From Allantophomopsis cytisporea (Eukaryota > Ascomycota > Leotiomycetes > Phacidiales > Phacidiaceae), in the NCBI GenBank assembly GCA_024752435.1, contig CP103026.1:1240001-1304000 (forward strand): DNA of 64,000 bases. The letters are read 5' to 3'. Every line of letters begins with the position of its first letter. Position 1 is the stretch's first letter. The notes beneath the pieces were generated by a model. The model saw only the letters and a list, made by a program, of their open reading frames with translations. It searched no databases and had not been told where the DNA came from. Position numbers and translations under genes: made by a program. Below, piece after piece: positions 13,399 through 25,931 of the stretch.

Positions 13399-14553
13399 TC
13401 ACCACAGAAGGTCTCTATAATCTCCAATCGCAGGTCTAGTCTCGCCTGTAAATTCTTCATGCAAACCATCTAATGCGGCAAAGTGTTCCGCGTACTTAAG
13501 ACCCCTCTCATTCTCTGCTACAATCTTCTCCCATGTCCACTCGGTATCCGCACAGGCGGCATCCTCCCTGACCTCAGCTGCAGCATTAGCAGCGTTTTCG
13601 GTACCAGACATAGTGTTCCAGCCACCTGGCCTTGGTGGAAGTACACCAGACAAATTCAACATAACTTCTGGATGAACTGTAAGGCGTCCAAGCTTGATGA
13701 CATATTTTGAAATAGCAGAAGCGAATATGGCTTTGTGTGGCACAGATGAAGCTGCTGTACCGTTCGTTTCGATAGATGCATCCTTACCCGATCTTCGAAG
13801 GCCCTTCTTCTTTCCAAAGAGTCCAGTCAAGAAAGATGATCCGTCATCAAGAGTGTAGCCGTCTGGTACAACAGCGCCCTTTTTCACAAAGTGCGTGACA
13901 ATGTATATCCATTTTCTGTCCCAGCACAACAGTCTGCTCCACATCTCATAGCCTTCATAAGGCTTAATTTCCTTCTTGAAAGAGCATTCCACTGCGCCAA
14001 GCATGATAGACCATCTTCCCTTTGCGGGCTTTCCATCAGGAGCAATGACTTGACCCGGGTTCGATTGTAAGCTTTGGATACCTCGGCGGAAGAGCGAAGA
14101 AACAAGGTGGGTTCGTGTAACATCGAGATCAGCAAAGTATGTGCTGTTGGACTTATGAAGATTGTAATCGCATTCGGTGATAGGAGAGCGGGAAGAACTG
14201 ATAACCGGTTGGAACAACGCAGCCGGACCACCAGTCTCGACAGTGAACCTTCGTGGGGAAATCAAGAAGTGTTTGAAGATGGCATTCCATACTCGAATCT
14301 ATGGAAAGTTAATCATTGGAAAAGACAAAACAAGGGATATACTTGCATGCCACACATAAGGGAAATTCTTGATATTTGCAAGAACAAGAAGAACTGCAAT
14401 GATTCTTGATGTGCTTCCGGGACCAGTAAAAATATGGAGGAAGGCTGAACGAATATCCAGTTTGGAGACTCCATAAGCAGCACCAGCAACAAGGAAGGCC
14501 CCGATTGTTTTCGTGGGAACCGTCTTGATGTTGATGGCAGTTGCTGAAGCCAT
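13399..14553 (-). CDS. THEM6-like (4HBT_2, thioesterase-fold) protein
   Basis: Member of the fungal proteins often labelled capsule polysaccharide biosynthesis or thioesterase-like, related to THEM6. The biochemical role is not established from sequence. Exons: 14553-14347 and 14298-13399, 368 residues. N-terminal hydrophobic segments (about 16-30 and 50-61) suggest membrane association. The hot-dog-fold part follows, with conserved-looking ECDYNLHKSNSTYFADLD and the downstream YEMWSRLLCWDRKWIYIV. The two exons fit only if the intron starts with GC: CAT then GCAAGT at 14346, acceptor ATAG at 14299, giving the joined PYVWHIRVWNAIFKHF typical of the family. A GT donor two bases further on gives the wrong phase. 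Confidence 0.85.
14299..14346 (-). other. GC-AG spliceosomal intron (48 nt)
   Basis: On the minus strand the donor is GCAAGT and the acceptor CCATAG. It interrupts the THEM6-like gene in phase 0. The unspliced frame ends at the TAG of the acceptor. GC donors with an otherwise perfect AAGT are the known minor class of U2 introns. Confidence 0.8.
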
Positions 14554-16687
14554 GTCAAGATAGGCCGAGAACCGAAAATGGCTTTGGGCGCCAAGTAATC
14601 ACTATTGACAGAGAAGTTGGCTTCAGTTCATGTTGCTGAAGTTGTTTGAGTGAAGTTATATCGTAGTGTAAAGCAATTCGTATTTGAAAAATATCAGAAT
14701 CCCTCGGCTCAGTAATCACATCGGTGTGTTGTCAACATTTTGCCGACCTGCGCAGCTCAGTCCATTGAGCGGCAGAATTACCGGCGTCCTGCCAGTTACG
14801 TGAAGTATTCCGCGTTTCCAAAATTTCAAGAACTTGATATAGAATGGCTACAATGATAATTACAATAGATTGCCAGTGCGCTGCTTTGATTGCTGCTCCG
14901 CCATAAATAGTCGATGATTTCACATCCCTATGAAGAGAGTATTAACATGCGCCCTGATGTCATCTTATGCAACCTACTCTACTTAATTTGAGAGTACCTA
15001 CCTAGCTCTTTCGATTTCTCGACAGAATTCAAAATGCACCGACGAGCTCACTATCCAATCATATTTTAGATTACCTTGAAAGGACTTGAATTTAGAAACC
15101 GACGCAGTAGGTATCCATTCGTGTCTTTCGTAGTATTCCGCGGACTACCAGTTGGTTTGGGGTAACCTGGTGTTGCTCTAGAAGTCTTTAGTAGCAGCCA
15201 GTGTCGGATCTTTAAGGGTTGAACGAGTCAACCCGTTCTTTGCGTAACGCCTTAGATGGCTAGGGATGCTAAGCAAACATGAATAAGGGATGGTAATTCG
15301 CTGTAAACACTAATGTAAGGTACCTGCACTCTTCGAAGAGTTTAAGTGTCCGTCTAAGTTATATAGACCATTTACACAGTATGTAATAGAACTAAGTCAA
15401 GTTTGGCTGGTTGAGAGCTTGATTCAAGATATAGTCATTCTTATTCTACACTGTATTCTGACCGGATCAATACATACTCCAAGCTCCCCGCAATCAAATA
15501 TATCGACTATCCGGGTCGGGTCGGGTGGAAAGGGGGGTTACTTTTAAGAGCTATGCCAGCCCAACCAACCTACGGTCGAAGCCTGGAGCAGAGATGATAA
15601 GAGAAGGTACTAAGAGTATGTATATTTAAATGCTTATTGTCCTCAGCAAGCCACAAAGGCGCACCAAAGGACACAGCGTAATCATGCACGTACATAATCA
15701 CGTACATAGTAGTAGCGAGTTTAGTTTTGAAGCGACTTTTGTTATACGAAGATGAATACTTCAACATGAAGCTATTTGTATGTCGTCAGTCATGTGCCTT
15801 CTGAGTTACTCCTGTCTCTGCTATGTTATGGTCAATAATGCATACATAGCTCTAGGACTCACCTACGTATTTTGTAATTGCCGATCGAGTGGAGTTTACT
15901 ACATACTATGTAGTACCGAAGGGTGAGTGGGGAAGGATATTCGGCCTGACCCGATGACATGTGTGAGCTTAGCTGCAGCTATGCGCAGCTTCTGGTGTTC
16001 AATAATACTCCATCAGCTCCTGGCGAATGTCTGATTAAATCATGCCATACCCCTCAATCCACCCGCAGACAAGCTGGGACACTCTTATCACCACCTATGC
16101 CTTACCTTCCAAACATCATTGGAACTGATCCCAGCAAAGCCCACTGCGTTGTTCGAAGTCGCATGCATTGCATTTCTACCGCACCGGTCAGCATGATGTG
16201 CGATGCAATAATCATTTCCAATCATTATAGTACGGCTGAGTAAACTAACCTTTCTGCTACGTCAGCCATCTACTGGTAGTATCTGTATGAAATGCAGCTA
16301 TTAGATCGGCTCAAGGCAAGATGACATTCACCCAGAGTAGATCGGGCTTGAATTAAGAGAATCCAGGCATTAGAAATATCGCCTGATTGGCATATCGTAT
16401 TGGTAGTGGTGGTAGGCATGCGTTGACAACCAAAGCATACATCATGATTGCCGATTTTTGGTAACAACCCAAGGGAAACTGCATCGTATTCTTTGCTTAT
16501 CCCATTTTGCGTTCCAGGGGACCTATAACGATAATATGGTGTTTCTCACGTAGGGTTGTGCGTACACAGCCTTGCTTCTAAGCTTTTATATAAAGACTCA
16601 TATGCTGATCTTCCTCTTTCCTAAGAGCAACTCCATTCAATTACATTTGTATATCTATTGCCAAAAAAAAAAAAAAAACCCCTCACC
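14554..16687. other. Long intergenic region with divergent promoters
   Basis: Upstream of both the THEM6-like gene (minus) and the O-methyltransferase (plus). It holds TACCTACCTAG at 14995-15005, a GGGTC repeat at 15513-15526, several palindromic TACATAC-like AT-rich words, and a TATA box for the methyltransferase. Small open frames (14732-14923, 15570-15767, 15959-16243) show no protein-like features. Confidence 0.5.
16587..16594 (+). promoter_or_regulatory. TATA box of the O-methyltransferase gene
   Basis: TATATAAA about 94 bp upstream of the ATG at 16688, a usual distance for a regulated fungal promoter. A 16-nt A run (16663-16678) lies in the presumed 5'UTR between the two. Confidence 0.55.
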
Positions 16688-18093
16688 ATGTCTCTCGAAT
16701 CTATCGCTCTTGGGAATGTCACAGCCAAAATCAACTCTCAGGTCAAAATCATCACAGAGTACATGAAGAAGAATGACTTGTCAGAGCCAACATTGGCAGC
16801 CAATGCTAGCCGCGACATTGAAACAACTGCAGAGATACAAGAAGCACGCTTCGCGTTGCTTGATGCCGCCAGCCAGCTAGAACAACTTGCACTTGGTCCC
16901 TTGGACTCTATCACCTGGAATGTCATGACGGTAAGACCATCCACATATACTGTGATGAATGTAAACTCATGTATGGTTTAATGCATAGAGGAAGCACGAT
17001 GATCTCGCACTTAATGCTATCAATCATTTCGATGTCGTTCAGGCAGTGCCTAGCGAAGGTGATATCTCATACGAAGATCTAGCCAAGAAAACCAATGTTC
17101 CGAAAGACAAGCTGCGTCGTCTGCTTCGACATGCCATGACAAGTTACTTATTCTACGAACCCCGCCCAGGCTATGTGGCTCACAGTGCTTCGACAAAGGC
17201 ATTGTCCAATGCACCACTCTACAAGTCTTGGGTGGGCCACAATTTGGACGACGTTCCCCTTGCAATCGTGAAGGTGATCGAATCCATAGAGAAGTATGGT
17301 GACAGTGAAAATCCAGCACATTCGGGAGCCGGTATAGCTTTTGGTTTGAAGGAGGGCCAAACTGCTTTCCATTGGTTCGAAAATGACGGAGAAGGAGAGA
17401 AGAAAGGCTGGAGACAAAGGAGGTTTGGTGAAGCAATGAAGGTCGGGACCACAGACAGTACGTTCAATCCCAGCAGAGCCCTTGATGTGTTTGATTGGGC
17501 AAGCCTGAAAGATGGCACTGTTGTTGATGTGAGTATCTTCCTTATCCCAGCTTTTCTACGAAGCATTAGCTAATATCCTATAGATTGGCGGTTCCACTGG
17601 GCACACTTCCATGATGCTTGCGGAGAAATATCCTCAATTACATTTTGTTGTTCAAGACTTTGCCGGCCTTGAGGCTCAGTTCAAGGAGACTTGCCCTTCC
17701 GCACTCCAGTCGCGTGTGACATTTCAAACCCACGATTTCTTCACACCTCAAACGGTCAAAGGCGCGTCAGTGTATTTTCTCAAACATGTCCTCCACGATT
17801 GGCCCAATGATATCGCAGTCAAGATCATCCGGAACATCGTACCGGCAATGGCGCCCGAATCACGCATCTTTTTCGTCGAGAACGTAATACCTGAGACGGG
17901 AACCGTACCACTCTCAGTGGAAAAGCTAACAACGTCCCTGGATTTACAAATGTTGTGTGCACTTAATGCGCGTGAGAGAACTGCAAAGGACTGGATTGAT
18001 CTGGTGGCGGAAGCAGACAATAAATTGGTCGTCAAGTCGTTCATTTCAGCTCCCGGCTCGGTGCCGAATGTCATCGAGGTAGCTTTGAGATAG
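16688..18093 (+). CDS. SAM-dependent O-methyltransferase, fungal secondary-metabolite type
   Basis: Methylates a hydroxyl group of a small aromatic or polyketide-like substrate using S-adenosylmethionine; cytosolic, no signal peptide. Exons 16688-16930, 16989-17528 and 17584-18093 give 430 residues, normal for this family. An N-terminal dimerisation and winged-helix part (to about 170) has the helix-turn DISYEDLAKKTNVPKDKLRRL. Motif I is VVDIGGSTGHTSM (about 259-271) with Ser-Thr in place of the usual Gly-Gly. The catalytic base is H332 in FLKHVLHDWPND. The substrate cannot be told. It lies beside an M20 hydrolase, a Zn2Cys6 factor and a transporter, which suggests a small metabolic cluster, but there is no synthase in view. 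Confidence 0.93.
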
Positions 18094-18810
18094 AGCGGCT
18101 CGGCACTCGCTCGGCAATGGGTGTCGATGTCGATGGCGCTACAACCGTGATGCATTAACGTGGGCTTGTGTTATGACTTTACGGACATTATATAGATGCC
18201 TGTACGTTTGTTGCACCGGCACCCCACCATTGAGGCTTGTGCGTTCGACGGGGTATGTAGGTTCATTTCGTAGTTGTTCCTCTATGAAAGGGAATGAAAT
18301 AGTGTCTGGGGACTACTCGATATGCTTCAAAGTTCAAATGCAATTCCTGAACAGCTTTTTGTAACTTACCACATCGTATGCTTGTGCTCAATTGAAGCAA
18401 TGCTATTCGGAAGTCCAGGATTCAACGAAGACTTAGGTTTAAATCATATGCTAATCATTGGTTCGTTTCTACTAAGACTAGCTAATCTCAATGTTTGCGA
18501 AATATCTCCGCCTGAATTGTACATACACGGTATCTTATTCATACATGGTGCATACATGTACATACTTGCACATGAGTAGGATAAGAATTTGTTATGGCCT
18601 TACATGACCTTGGCTCAGTACGAATTTCGATCATGTGTACATAGTATATACATGCTTATATCTCGCCGCGCTTTCAAAAAGTACCGACAAATACTAAAGT
18701 TCAGATCAAAACGTCCAAAGGACGGAAAACAACTCTAAAGATTGAATTTGCTTCCTGGTATTTATATCCCTGGGTATCATAAAATGCTGCCGGAATTTTA
18801 AAATCACGAC
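18094..18810. other. Convergent intergenic region, no gene seen
   Basis: Between the 3' ends of the methyltransferase and the M20 hydrolase. AT-rich with scattered TACATAC-like words; nothing protein-like or RNA-like found. Confidence 0.6.
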
Positions 18811-20119
18811 CTATTCCCTCAGCTGCTTATCATTTTCAAAATCTTTTCTGACAGCATCGAAAATACTCTCGTCGACCAACAAATCGAATCCTGTCATTGC
18901 AAGCCCCTTTCCTGAACGTATAGCAGATGCTTGCGCCTCAGATGTAGCAGCCGCCTCTGCAAAGTCCGGGTGGTGTCCAGCGATATTTGGCTTGCATGGA
19001 ATTCCGAAAAACTGATGGAGGCCTGGAATTTCATAGGTTACATTCCCCATATCTGTGCTTGCAGTCATGACATCTGGCGCTTCCTTGCGAATGCTCTCAC
19101 CGTAAATGGCCATGTTGGCCACGTAACGCTCATTGAGAGTATTGTTCATACGAGTATCCAGATACGCTGTGTCTTCATAGTATTCAATCCTGCAGCCTGT
19201 TGCCAATGCTGCTCCTTCCAAACAGTTAGAAATGCGCTTGAGCAATGACTTTGCACCTCCGTATGTATGACTTCTTGCGGAGTAGCCTATTCTTGTATGC
19301 TCCGGGATCACATTAGAAACTTTCGGGCATTCGAGAATCGCCCCATGAATCCGTTCGGAAGGTCGGATGTGTTGACGCAGCATAGAGACGTTGTTGTAAG
19401 CAGATACGACAGCATCCAATGCATTGATCCCCTCCCACGGCATGCCTCCGGAATGCGCCGGTTTACCATAAAAGTCAGCAATTAAACCTGCGCGAGCAAC
19501 AGTTCGATGTCCCGCAGTTCCCGTGAAGCCGGTTCCCTGAATCTCTGCCGGACCTGGATGACCCATCAAGCACACATCGACATCTTTGTATGCTCCCGCA
19601 TTGATGAGCTTCACCTTTCCCGCTCCTCCCTCTTCAGCCGGTGTACCCAATAAGCGTACTCTCCCAGAGACCTTAGTAGCTTTCAATGCTGCAACCAGAC
19701 CAAGAAATCCGACAACACCGTTGATAGCAATCAAGTTATGACCACAAGCATGCCCAATTCCTGGTAACGCATCATATTCCGAGTTGAAGCATATCAATCT
19801 CCCCCCTGTACCATATTCAAAGTTTGCTTCGAAAGCTGTTGGGAGCCCATATGCTCCAGGTGTTACCTGGAATCCAGCATCTTGAAGGAAAGTGACCAGA
19901 GTTTCATGGGCAATATGCTCTTTGTAACAGAGCTCAGGGTTCTCCCAGATCTATATCCTATCAGTATCCCGAATAGAAAAGATTTAAATAAAAAAAACAC
20001 GCACGTACTGTTCGATCTACACGAAGGATATCCTTTTCGACGAGAGCGATAGCATCATCGATATGTTGCCTAACTGTTTCCGTGTCAATGACTTCTGTAG
20101 GTTGACGGAGAGTAACCAT
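18811..20119 (-). CDS. M20-family amidohydrolase/peptidase (PM20D2/AbgB-like)
   Basis: Zinc-dependent hydrolase that cleaves an amide bond, in relatives of dipeptides or N-acyl/aminobenzoyl amino acids. Exons 20119-20009 and 19950-18811 give 416 residues, the usual size. The first exon (MVTLRQPTEV start) ends at ACA/GTACGT and joins a 58-nt intron to IWENPELCYKEH, the typical first-helix motif of this family. Metal-site motifs follow: SEYDALPGIGHACGHNL, GTPAEEGGAGK, and the dimerisation-domain entry KPAHSGGMPWEG; the C-terminal site is near GHHPDF. No signal peptide, so probably cytosolic. Divergent from the Zn2Cys6 factor gene with 1.7 kb between. Confidence 0.92.
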
Positions 20120-21841
20120 TATTCTTCTGAAATTTTGATAATATTCTGTGAGTTTTAAAGATCAGGATGACATTGTGAACGGAAAGTGGTTGAAAGTACT
20201 AGTACTTATGGATTTAAAATCAGAGTAGGAGTCTCTTCGGTAATAACCCGCTCGTTACCCGGGGTTTTATATCGCTACATGTAGATGAATGGCAGATTCA
20301 GCTGTTAGATCTAGTGAACCCTAGAATTTAAGTGGGGTCTGACGGATCCCTCGTTAGATAGAGTTTCGTTGCAGATAGTGAGAAAGCCATCCGGATCCGA
20401 TTTAACTTTGAAGGGACTTTCATCTCAATCGTATGCGGTAATAGAAAAGAATTGTATGTGCTCGGAAGCGGTCGATTATGGGTCGGCTGCATGAGCGAAT
20501 AAGAATTGTCAGGGGTCTAGCACCTGCGCACCAGAGCACCAGAGTGAGGAGGAATGCATCAACTACGGTATCACTACCTTACTCTCAGTATTGATTGGAT
20601 TTGAGCCAGGTTAAATTTGAATAGTCCACCATCGCGAACGGAATTGCATCGCAGAACTTCAATCACAAGGTGCACATGGAGCGCGCAAAAGAATGAGTGA
20701 TCTACTGCATGTACTCGGCATGTTCAGAGTAGAAAGTCCGTTGAGTAGGGATACTTATTCGTAATGTATGTAGCCGTATATGTAATAATGTGGTAGGCAC
20801 TTATCGGACTGTCTTTAAGTAGAGTAGTTTTGAACTGATTTGTGGAGACTCATACGTCGTATTTCGGATTCGGCTATGTATTCGATAAGTAGTACATACT
20901 ACGTGCATAGGAGGGAAGTAAATTCTTCTTGTCCATGGGGATGCATCTATGTTTGGTACACAATGCATATGTATCTTGTATATACTGTGTACTCTGTAGA
21001 ATATCATATACATACTTGTACATACACACATAATGCATGTACTCTCCTCAATGATTTTGCCGATCTCTGTGACGGCCGAGCCAGAACATATTTACACACA
21101 ATCGTAGAATCTCTGATGCCGCCCAGAAGCCTTACTAGCACCCCACATTATCCGACGTGGCCGAGATTCGATGCTTCTGGTATATACATTTCACATCTCA
21201 CAAGAGCAAGACGCGATGATACTTCGTACTTGACCTATCTTTGCGCTCTGTACCCTGTAAATTTCATCCAAAGATTTCGCGTTTTGCTCTTTCACCCCAC
21301 CGCTGCGATACAGAAACATGAACAGAACGGGATGAGGTACTCACGAGGCTCCAGAAACTCCAAGCAAGCGTCAAGCTAAGTATACCGCATCGGTATGGGT
21401 TCACGATGAGTGAGATAGAGAAGAAGCAAAGATACCACGCACCCTCTTACCCTTCAACTACACGGACAAGTTCTCATGCTGATTTGACAGACATGATATG
21501 AAGCTTCCGTCGCTGTTCCCGATTTCCGATGAATCTGCTCAAAGACGAATCTCAGCAAACAAATTCAACGTTCACAAAATCAGCGAGTCCAGCTTAGTAC
21601 GTAGCTCCTCTACTATAGACCCATTGATAGGTGAATTGTTCACCAAAGTTGCCGATAAGCGACCTCTACGATGGCTCTACCACCAAACTAGAGTCCACAG
21701 TTCCAATCATCCACACACAAAACACGCAACAAAGACAATGCATGGTCAACACGCGACTGGTGTATGAAATACCTATGTCCTTGTTGAGTCTTCATTCCTC
21801 TGCATAGCCGAGCAGGTCGGCTCATATAACAAATAGGAAAT
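20120..21841. promoter_or_regulatory. Shared upstream region of the M20 hydrolase and Zn2Cys6 genes
   Basis: A 1.7-kb divergent region. It holds AT-rich TACATAC/GTATAC-like words around 20880-21030 and no convincing gene. An open frame at 20840-21379 (about 180 codons) is rich in Tyr, His, Thr and Cys read from TACATA repeats and shows no domain; I read it as chance. No CGG-N-CCG site was confidently seen. Confidence 0.5.
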
Positions 21842-23826
21842 ATGAGCAGCGCAGGTAGCACACCGCCGACGGCTCTCAGCGGGAGAAGCGGTCCGCGTTC
21901 GAAATCTGGTTGGTTCTTTTGCCCCTCCCGCCACTCGCATCTACCGCATGGACCCCGTGGATTTCATTGCGTCCTCGTCACAATGGAATGAGGGCATTTG
22001 CATCCCTCGAAGGGATCCAATAGCGGACAGACGGAATGACTGACTGACTGACGATGAACTAGGATGTTGGACCTGTCGAGAAAGGAAAGTTAAATGTGAC
22101 GAGACTAGACCCTTATGCGGGCGCTGTATTAAAGCTCAACGGCAATGCGACTACGCACCCAGGGAGGCTCAACGGCCTCAAACCCGTAATATCGCCCAAC
22201 CCGTCTTGCTGCCAAAGGTCCTTTCTGCTGCAGCGATCGCTAGCAAATCTCCCAAAAATGTCCTTACGCGGCAGAAGGATCATGACATGGGTCGTGAAAG
22301 CACTACTTCCACCACCTCCCCAGCGGCCCCATCTCCAGCCTCAGATATGTCATCTACTATTTTATCACGTGCCGCACCCACTCCCACAACAGATCATATC
22401 ACTCCCAACTCTGGTTTGGTAACTCCAGTAGATCCCATCGGTGAGGACAAGCTTGTTTCATACGACAATAGAGTCCTTTCAAACTTCGAAACCAAGTTCA
22501 TCGCCTCCCTACAGACCAAGACCCCTAAGTGGTCATTTATCTCCGGCATCATGCATTTGTGTCGAGATGATCCAACACTCATGCATATGATATTGGCAGT
22601 TGTTGGCCAGCAAGTTTCGGCTTGGGAGGGTTTGGAGCATGAACAATTGTTGGCCGTCGAACATTATAGGAGAGGCCTTGCTAATTTTGCAAAATTGGTT
22701 GGCTCGGGAGAATATGAAAGACACACACTTGTCATCGCTCTATGGCTCGTTGCTCAATATGAGTTAAGGTTTGCTGAGCAAGCCAGAGACATTTGTCGAC
22801 ATCTGGAGGGTTTCAACATGGCAATTGTTGCCCATGGTTCAGATCTCTTGCCGGGATTGAGTGAGCATCCTGTAGAATCACCGAGCACTGCGGCATTCAG
22901 ATTACCATCTACGGCATATCGAGATGTCGTTAACAGATTAGGACTCTGGATTGCATATACCGATGCTCAGGCCTCAACATTTGACCTTGGTGGAACAATC
23001 ATGCATACACTATCGTACCGTTGGCCTGGTTCTATCGATCGAGTTTTTGCTGGTAGTCGGCACGCACTACATGATATTTGGGGAGACGCGTACCCTGCTA
23101 GCGAGTATGAGGATGATCAAAGTAACCGTGTTGCTTTTGACTTATTCCATTGCGCATATGTCCTTCGTTACAAAGTGACGGAGTTTCGTCGCAGCATGAG
23201 AGTGCGAGAGGGTTTTCAAGAGCGTGTTGAACAACTCCGTTGCGAAATCCACACTGTATCAGAGGTATGTATTTGTTTGGAAACATTGCCATGAACATAT
23301 TCGTCTTGGAAGTTACTACTTAAACGCACGTAGCACATTTGTGGATTATAGAATAACTAACGTGCCCTAGAAATACTCTTCACTGATTTCGCTCGCGGGC
23401 AGTTGGCCTGTGAAAGATATCAAGCCATCACGACTCGTTCTCAACTGTCGCTTCATTGTCAACTACTTTCATGCTGTAGAAGTCGAATTCTACAGGTACG
23501 CTTATTGGCACGAACCCCTGACAGCACCAGCAAGTATCGCTCTATCGAGAATTCTCAACATCGCAACCATCGTTCATGAAACAGAGGGTCAAAATAGCCT
23601 CTCGCGGCATTCCTGGCCATTATGGTTGGCAGCTGTCGAAACGAGAGACGTTGTTTATCAAAACTGGATCGTAGAACGTATGATCAGTCTAAGCACTTAT
23701 GGCACTAACGTTTTGCGCGCAACGACAATGCTCAAAGCCATTATTGAGAAGCAAAGACTAGATCCACAACGGGTTGATTACCTGGATTGGTTACGACAAG
23801 GACATTTCGAAGAGTTTGTTATTTGA
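21842..23826 (+). CDS. Zn2Cys6 transcription factor with fungal-specific regulatory domain
   Basis: Nuclear regulator. Exons 21842-21908, 22063-23264 and 23371-23826 give 574 residues. The first exon encodes a Ser/Gly/Arg-rich leader that splices (G/GA) into the binuclear cluster: C24, C27, C34, C41, C44 and C51, beginning CWTCRERKVKCDE. A Pro/Ser/Thr-rich linker follows to about 135, then an all-helical regulatory domain of the Fungal_trans_2 type (for example ALWLVAQYELRFAEQARDI and LFHCAYVLRYKVTEFRRSM). The exon 1 donor GTTGGT is weak and intron 1 (154 nt) is long for this genome, with a TGAC tandem just before its acceptor; but the phase and the classic RSKSGCWTCR join support it. It could regulate the adjacent transporter or the M20 hydrolase; that is inferred from position alone. 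Confidence 0.92.
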
Positions 23827-24183
23827 ATTCCGGGGCTGGCTACACATTGTTGCAATACTTCAGTATTCCGGTCTTCCCGTGACATGCACTACAACGCTGC
23901 GCAACTTGGGCCATAAATTGCCATTGTTTTGGTATGATCCCGATATTTAACCAATTGACTGGGTGCCATCTTCGGTAGTCCCCACTATAATATTACTAGC
24001 TGGTCTACCTCCTAAGAAGCGAAACAAGACTATTTAAATAAGTCCATGTATTTCACTACTCCAGCGCATCCACTCTGGACCACATTCCATTCTTTATGTA
24101 GGCGAAAGACCTAACAACACTTCGTGTATCGGGTCTCTCACAGCAACAAGGGGAAGCTCATTCACGATCCGCGTCTTGCCAGG
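23827..24183. promoter_or_regulatory. Promoter region of the MFS transporter gene
   Basis: Short gap between the Zn2Cys6 gene and the transporter, same orientation. AT-rich; no ORF. The open frame reaching upstream of 24184 begins without ATG, so I use ATG 24184. Confidence 0.5.
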
Positions 24184-25931
24184 ATGTTGTCTTCAGACGA
24201 TAAGTACCGTGCATCGGCAGATATGACCCTATCGGCTGTGCCGGATACCACGAAAGATTCTGAGAGGACCCCGCCCCTTTCAATTACGGAGATCGATGCG
24301 CACGCCGAACGCCACCTTCTATGGAAGATCGATATCACGTGAGTTTCATGATATCTAACAATCTGGCAACATGCTAACGATACTAGATTAATGCCCATTT
24401 TAATGATATGCTATATGTTACAATTCTTGGATAAAACTTCTCTGAGTTATGCTTCGATGACTGGAATCAGTAAAGACACCGTATGTCTATATTTGGGATA
24501 TCTTAGGCTAAACTGACATTTTCAGGGTCTCACTGGTGATCAATTCTCATGGATCAATTCAATTTTTTATTTCGGATACCTTATCTTTTCGTATCCGACT
24601 TCGCTATTGCTTGTCAAGTTTCCTATTGGATTATATGTTTCTACCACTGTGTAAGTTCACAAACTTCGACTAAGATTGTTACTTATTGGGAAATAGTCTC
24701 ATATGGGCTGGTTTCGTTATGCTACATGCGGCTTGTCACGATTTCTCCGGCTTGATGGCCGTAAGATTCTTTCTCGGTGCAGCAGAAGCTACTGTAGCAC
24801 CAGGTTTTGCCCTTCTTGTTGGCACTTTTTACAAACGCAGTGAGCAACCACTTCGGCAGTGTATCTGGTTCGTTGGCAATGCTTTAGCTGGCGTGTTTGG
24901 GAGTTTGTCTGCTTTAGGTATATCTAAATGGCATGGAGCTCTTGCAACGTGGAAGGTAGGGTCCATGATCATCCAACAAGTTCCCTATTAATGACTTTAG
25001 TACATCTTCCTCATTTTCGGAGCTTGCACTGCTTTCTGGGCAATTGTGATGTTCATCTTCTTGCCGAATGGTCCCTCTACAGCATGGTTTTTTAACAACG
25101 AAGAAAGGACTTTGGCCGTTCAGCGCCTTCAAACAAGTGCCAGCAAACAAGTCAGGGTTTTGAAGAAATCCCAAATCATCGAATGTGTCACAGATCCACA
25201 GGTTCTGATCTTGATTTGCTATACTTTCTGCATCAACATTGGCAATGGCGGATTGTCAAGTTACGGAGCTCTTGTTGTATCTGGTTTCGGCTACTCCACG
25301 CAGAGAACGTTTGTGATGCAAATTCCTGTGGCATGTTCGCAGATCTTCTGGATCCTCCTTGGCGCCATCTTAACAACTTACATTAAAAGCTCTCGTATTT
25401 TTATTATGATTTTCTTTGTCATCATGTCTCTCATTGGAGCAGCAATGATGTTTGGAATTTCCCACAGCGAACCAGGCAAACGTCTTGCGGGCTTCTGTCT
25501 CACAGTAGCATATGTCGCCAATTTACCTCTTGTGTTATCCCTTATCACGAGCAATGTCGCCGGCTTCACCAAGAAGAGTACTGCCCTCGCTCTCATCTTC
25601 ATCGCCTACTGTGTGGGCAATATCGCTGGGCCACAATTCTTCAAGGCCTCCGAGGAGCCAAATTATCCCGTAAGTCTCCTCCCCCTTTGCGCTTTCACCT
25701 GTGCTAACCTTTCAGACGGGACTCAAAGCTGGTGTAGCCAGTTTCGCTGTTGCCACTCTTATGCTTGTTTTTCTCCGAGTTTATCTTGGATGGGAAAATC
25801 GTCGACGCGTGAAGGTCCTTGCTGACCGCGGAATTCCTGTGGCTGCTCCTGGAGCGAAGGACGACGAAGAGGTGATCATGGATGAGGATATCACTGACCG
25901 CGAGAACAAGGGATTCTTGTATTTGCTCTAA
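24184..25931 (+). CDS. MFS transporter, anion:cation symporter (allantoate permease-like) family
   Basis: Plasma-membrane proton-coupled importer; relatives carry allantoate, nicotinate, pantothenate or other organic anions. Six exons: 24184-24338, 24387-24480, 24526-24650, 24697-24955, 25001-25669 and 25716-25931, with five introns of only 45-48 nt; all joins keep phase and give 505 residues. Family signs: first membrane segment ending in QFLDKTSLSYAS, TGDQFSWINSIFYFGYLIFS, the MAVRFFLGAAEATVAPGF helix, and the large cytosolic loop after residue 235 (FNNEERTLAVQRL). The acidic C-terminal tail (KDDEEVIMDEDITD) is cytosolic. About 12 hydrophobic segments. Its substrate is unknown; it follows a Zn2Cys6 gene and sits near the M20 hydrolase. 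Confidence 0.92.

Noticed and set aside
15513..15526. GGGTCGGGTCGGGT as a telomere-like or G-quadruplex repeat
   Set aside because: Only two and a half units, not the fungal telomere unit TTAGGG, and no other G tracts nearby.
20840..21379. 180-codon open frame on the plus strand
   Set aside because: Composition follows TACATA-type repeats (many Tyr, His, Thr, Cys); no domain, no good start context, and it lies in a divergent promoter.
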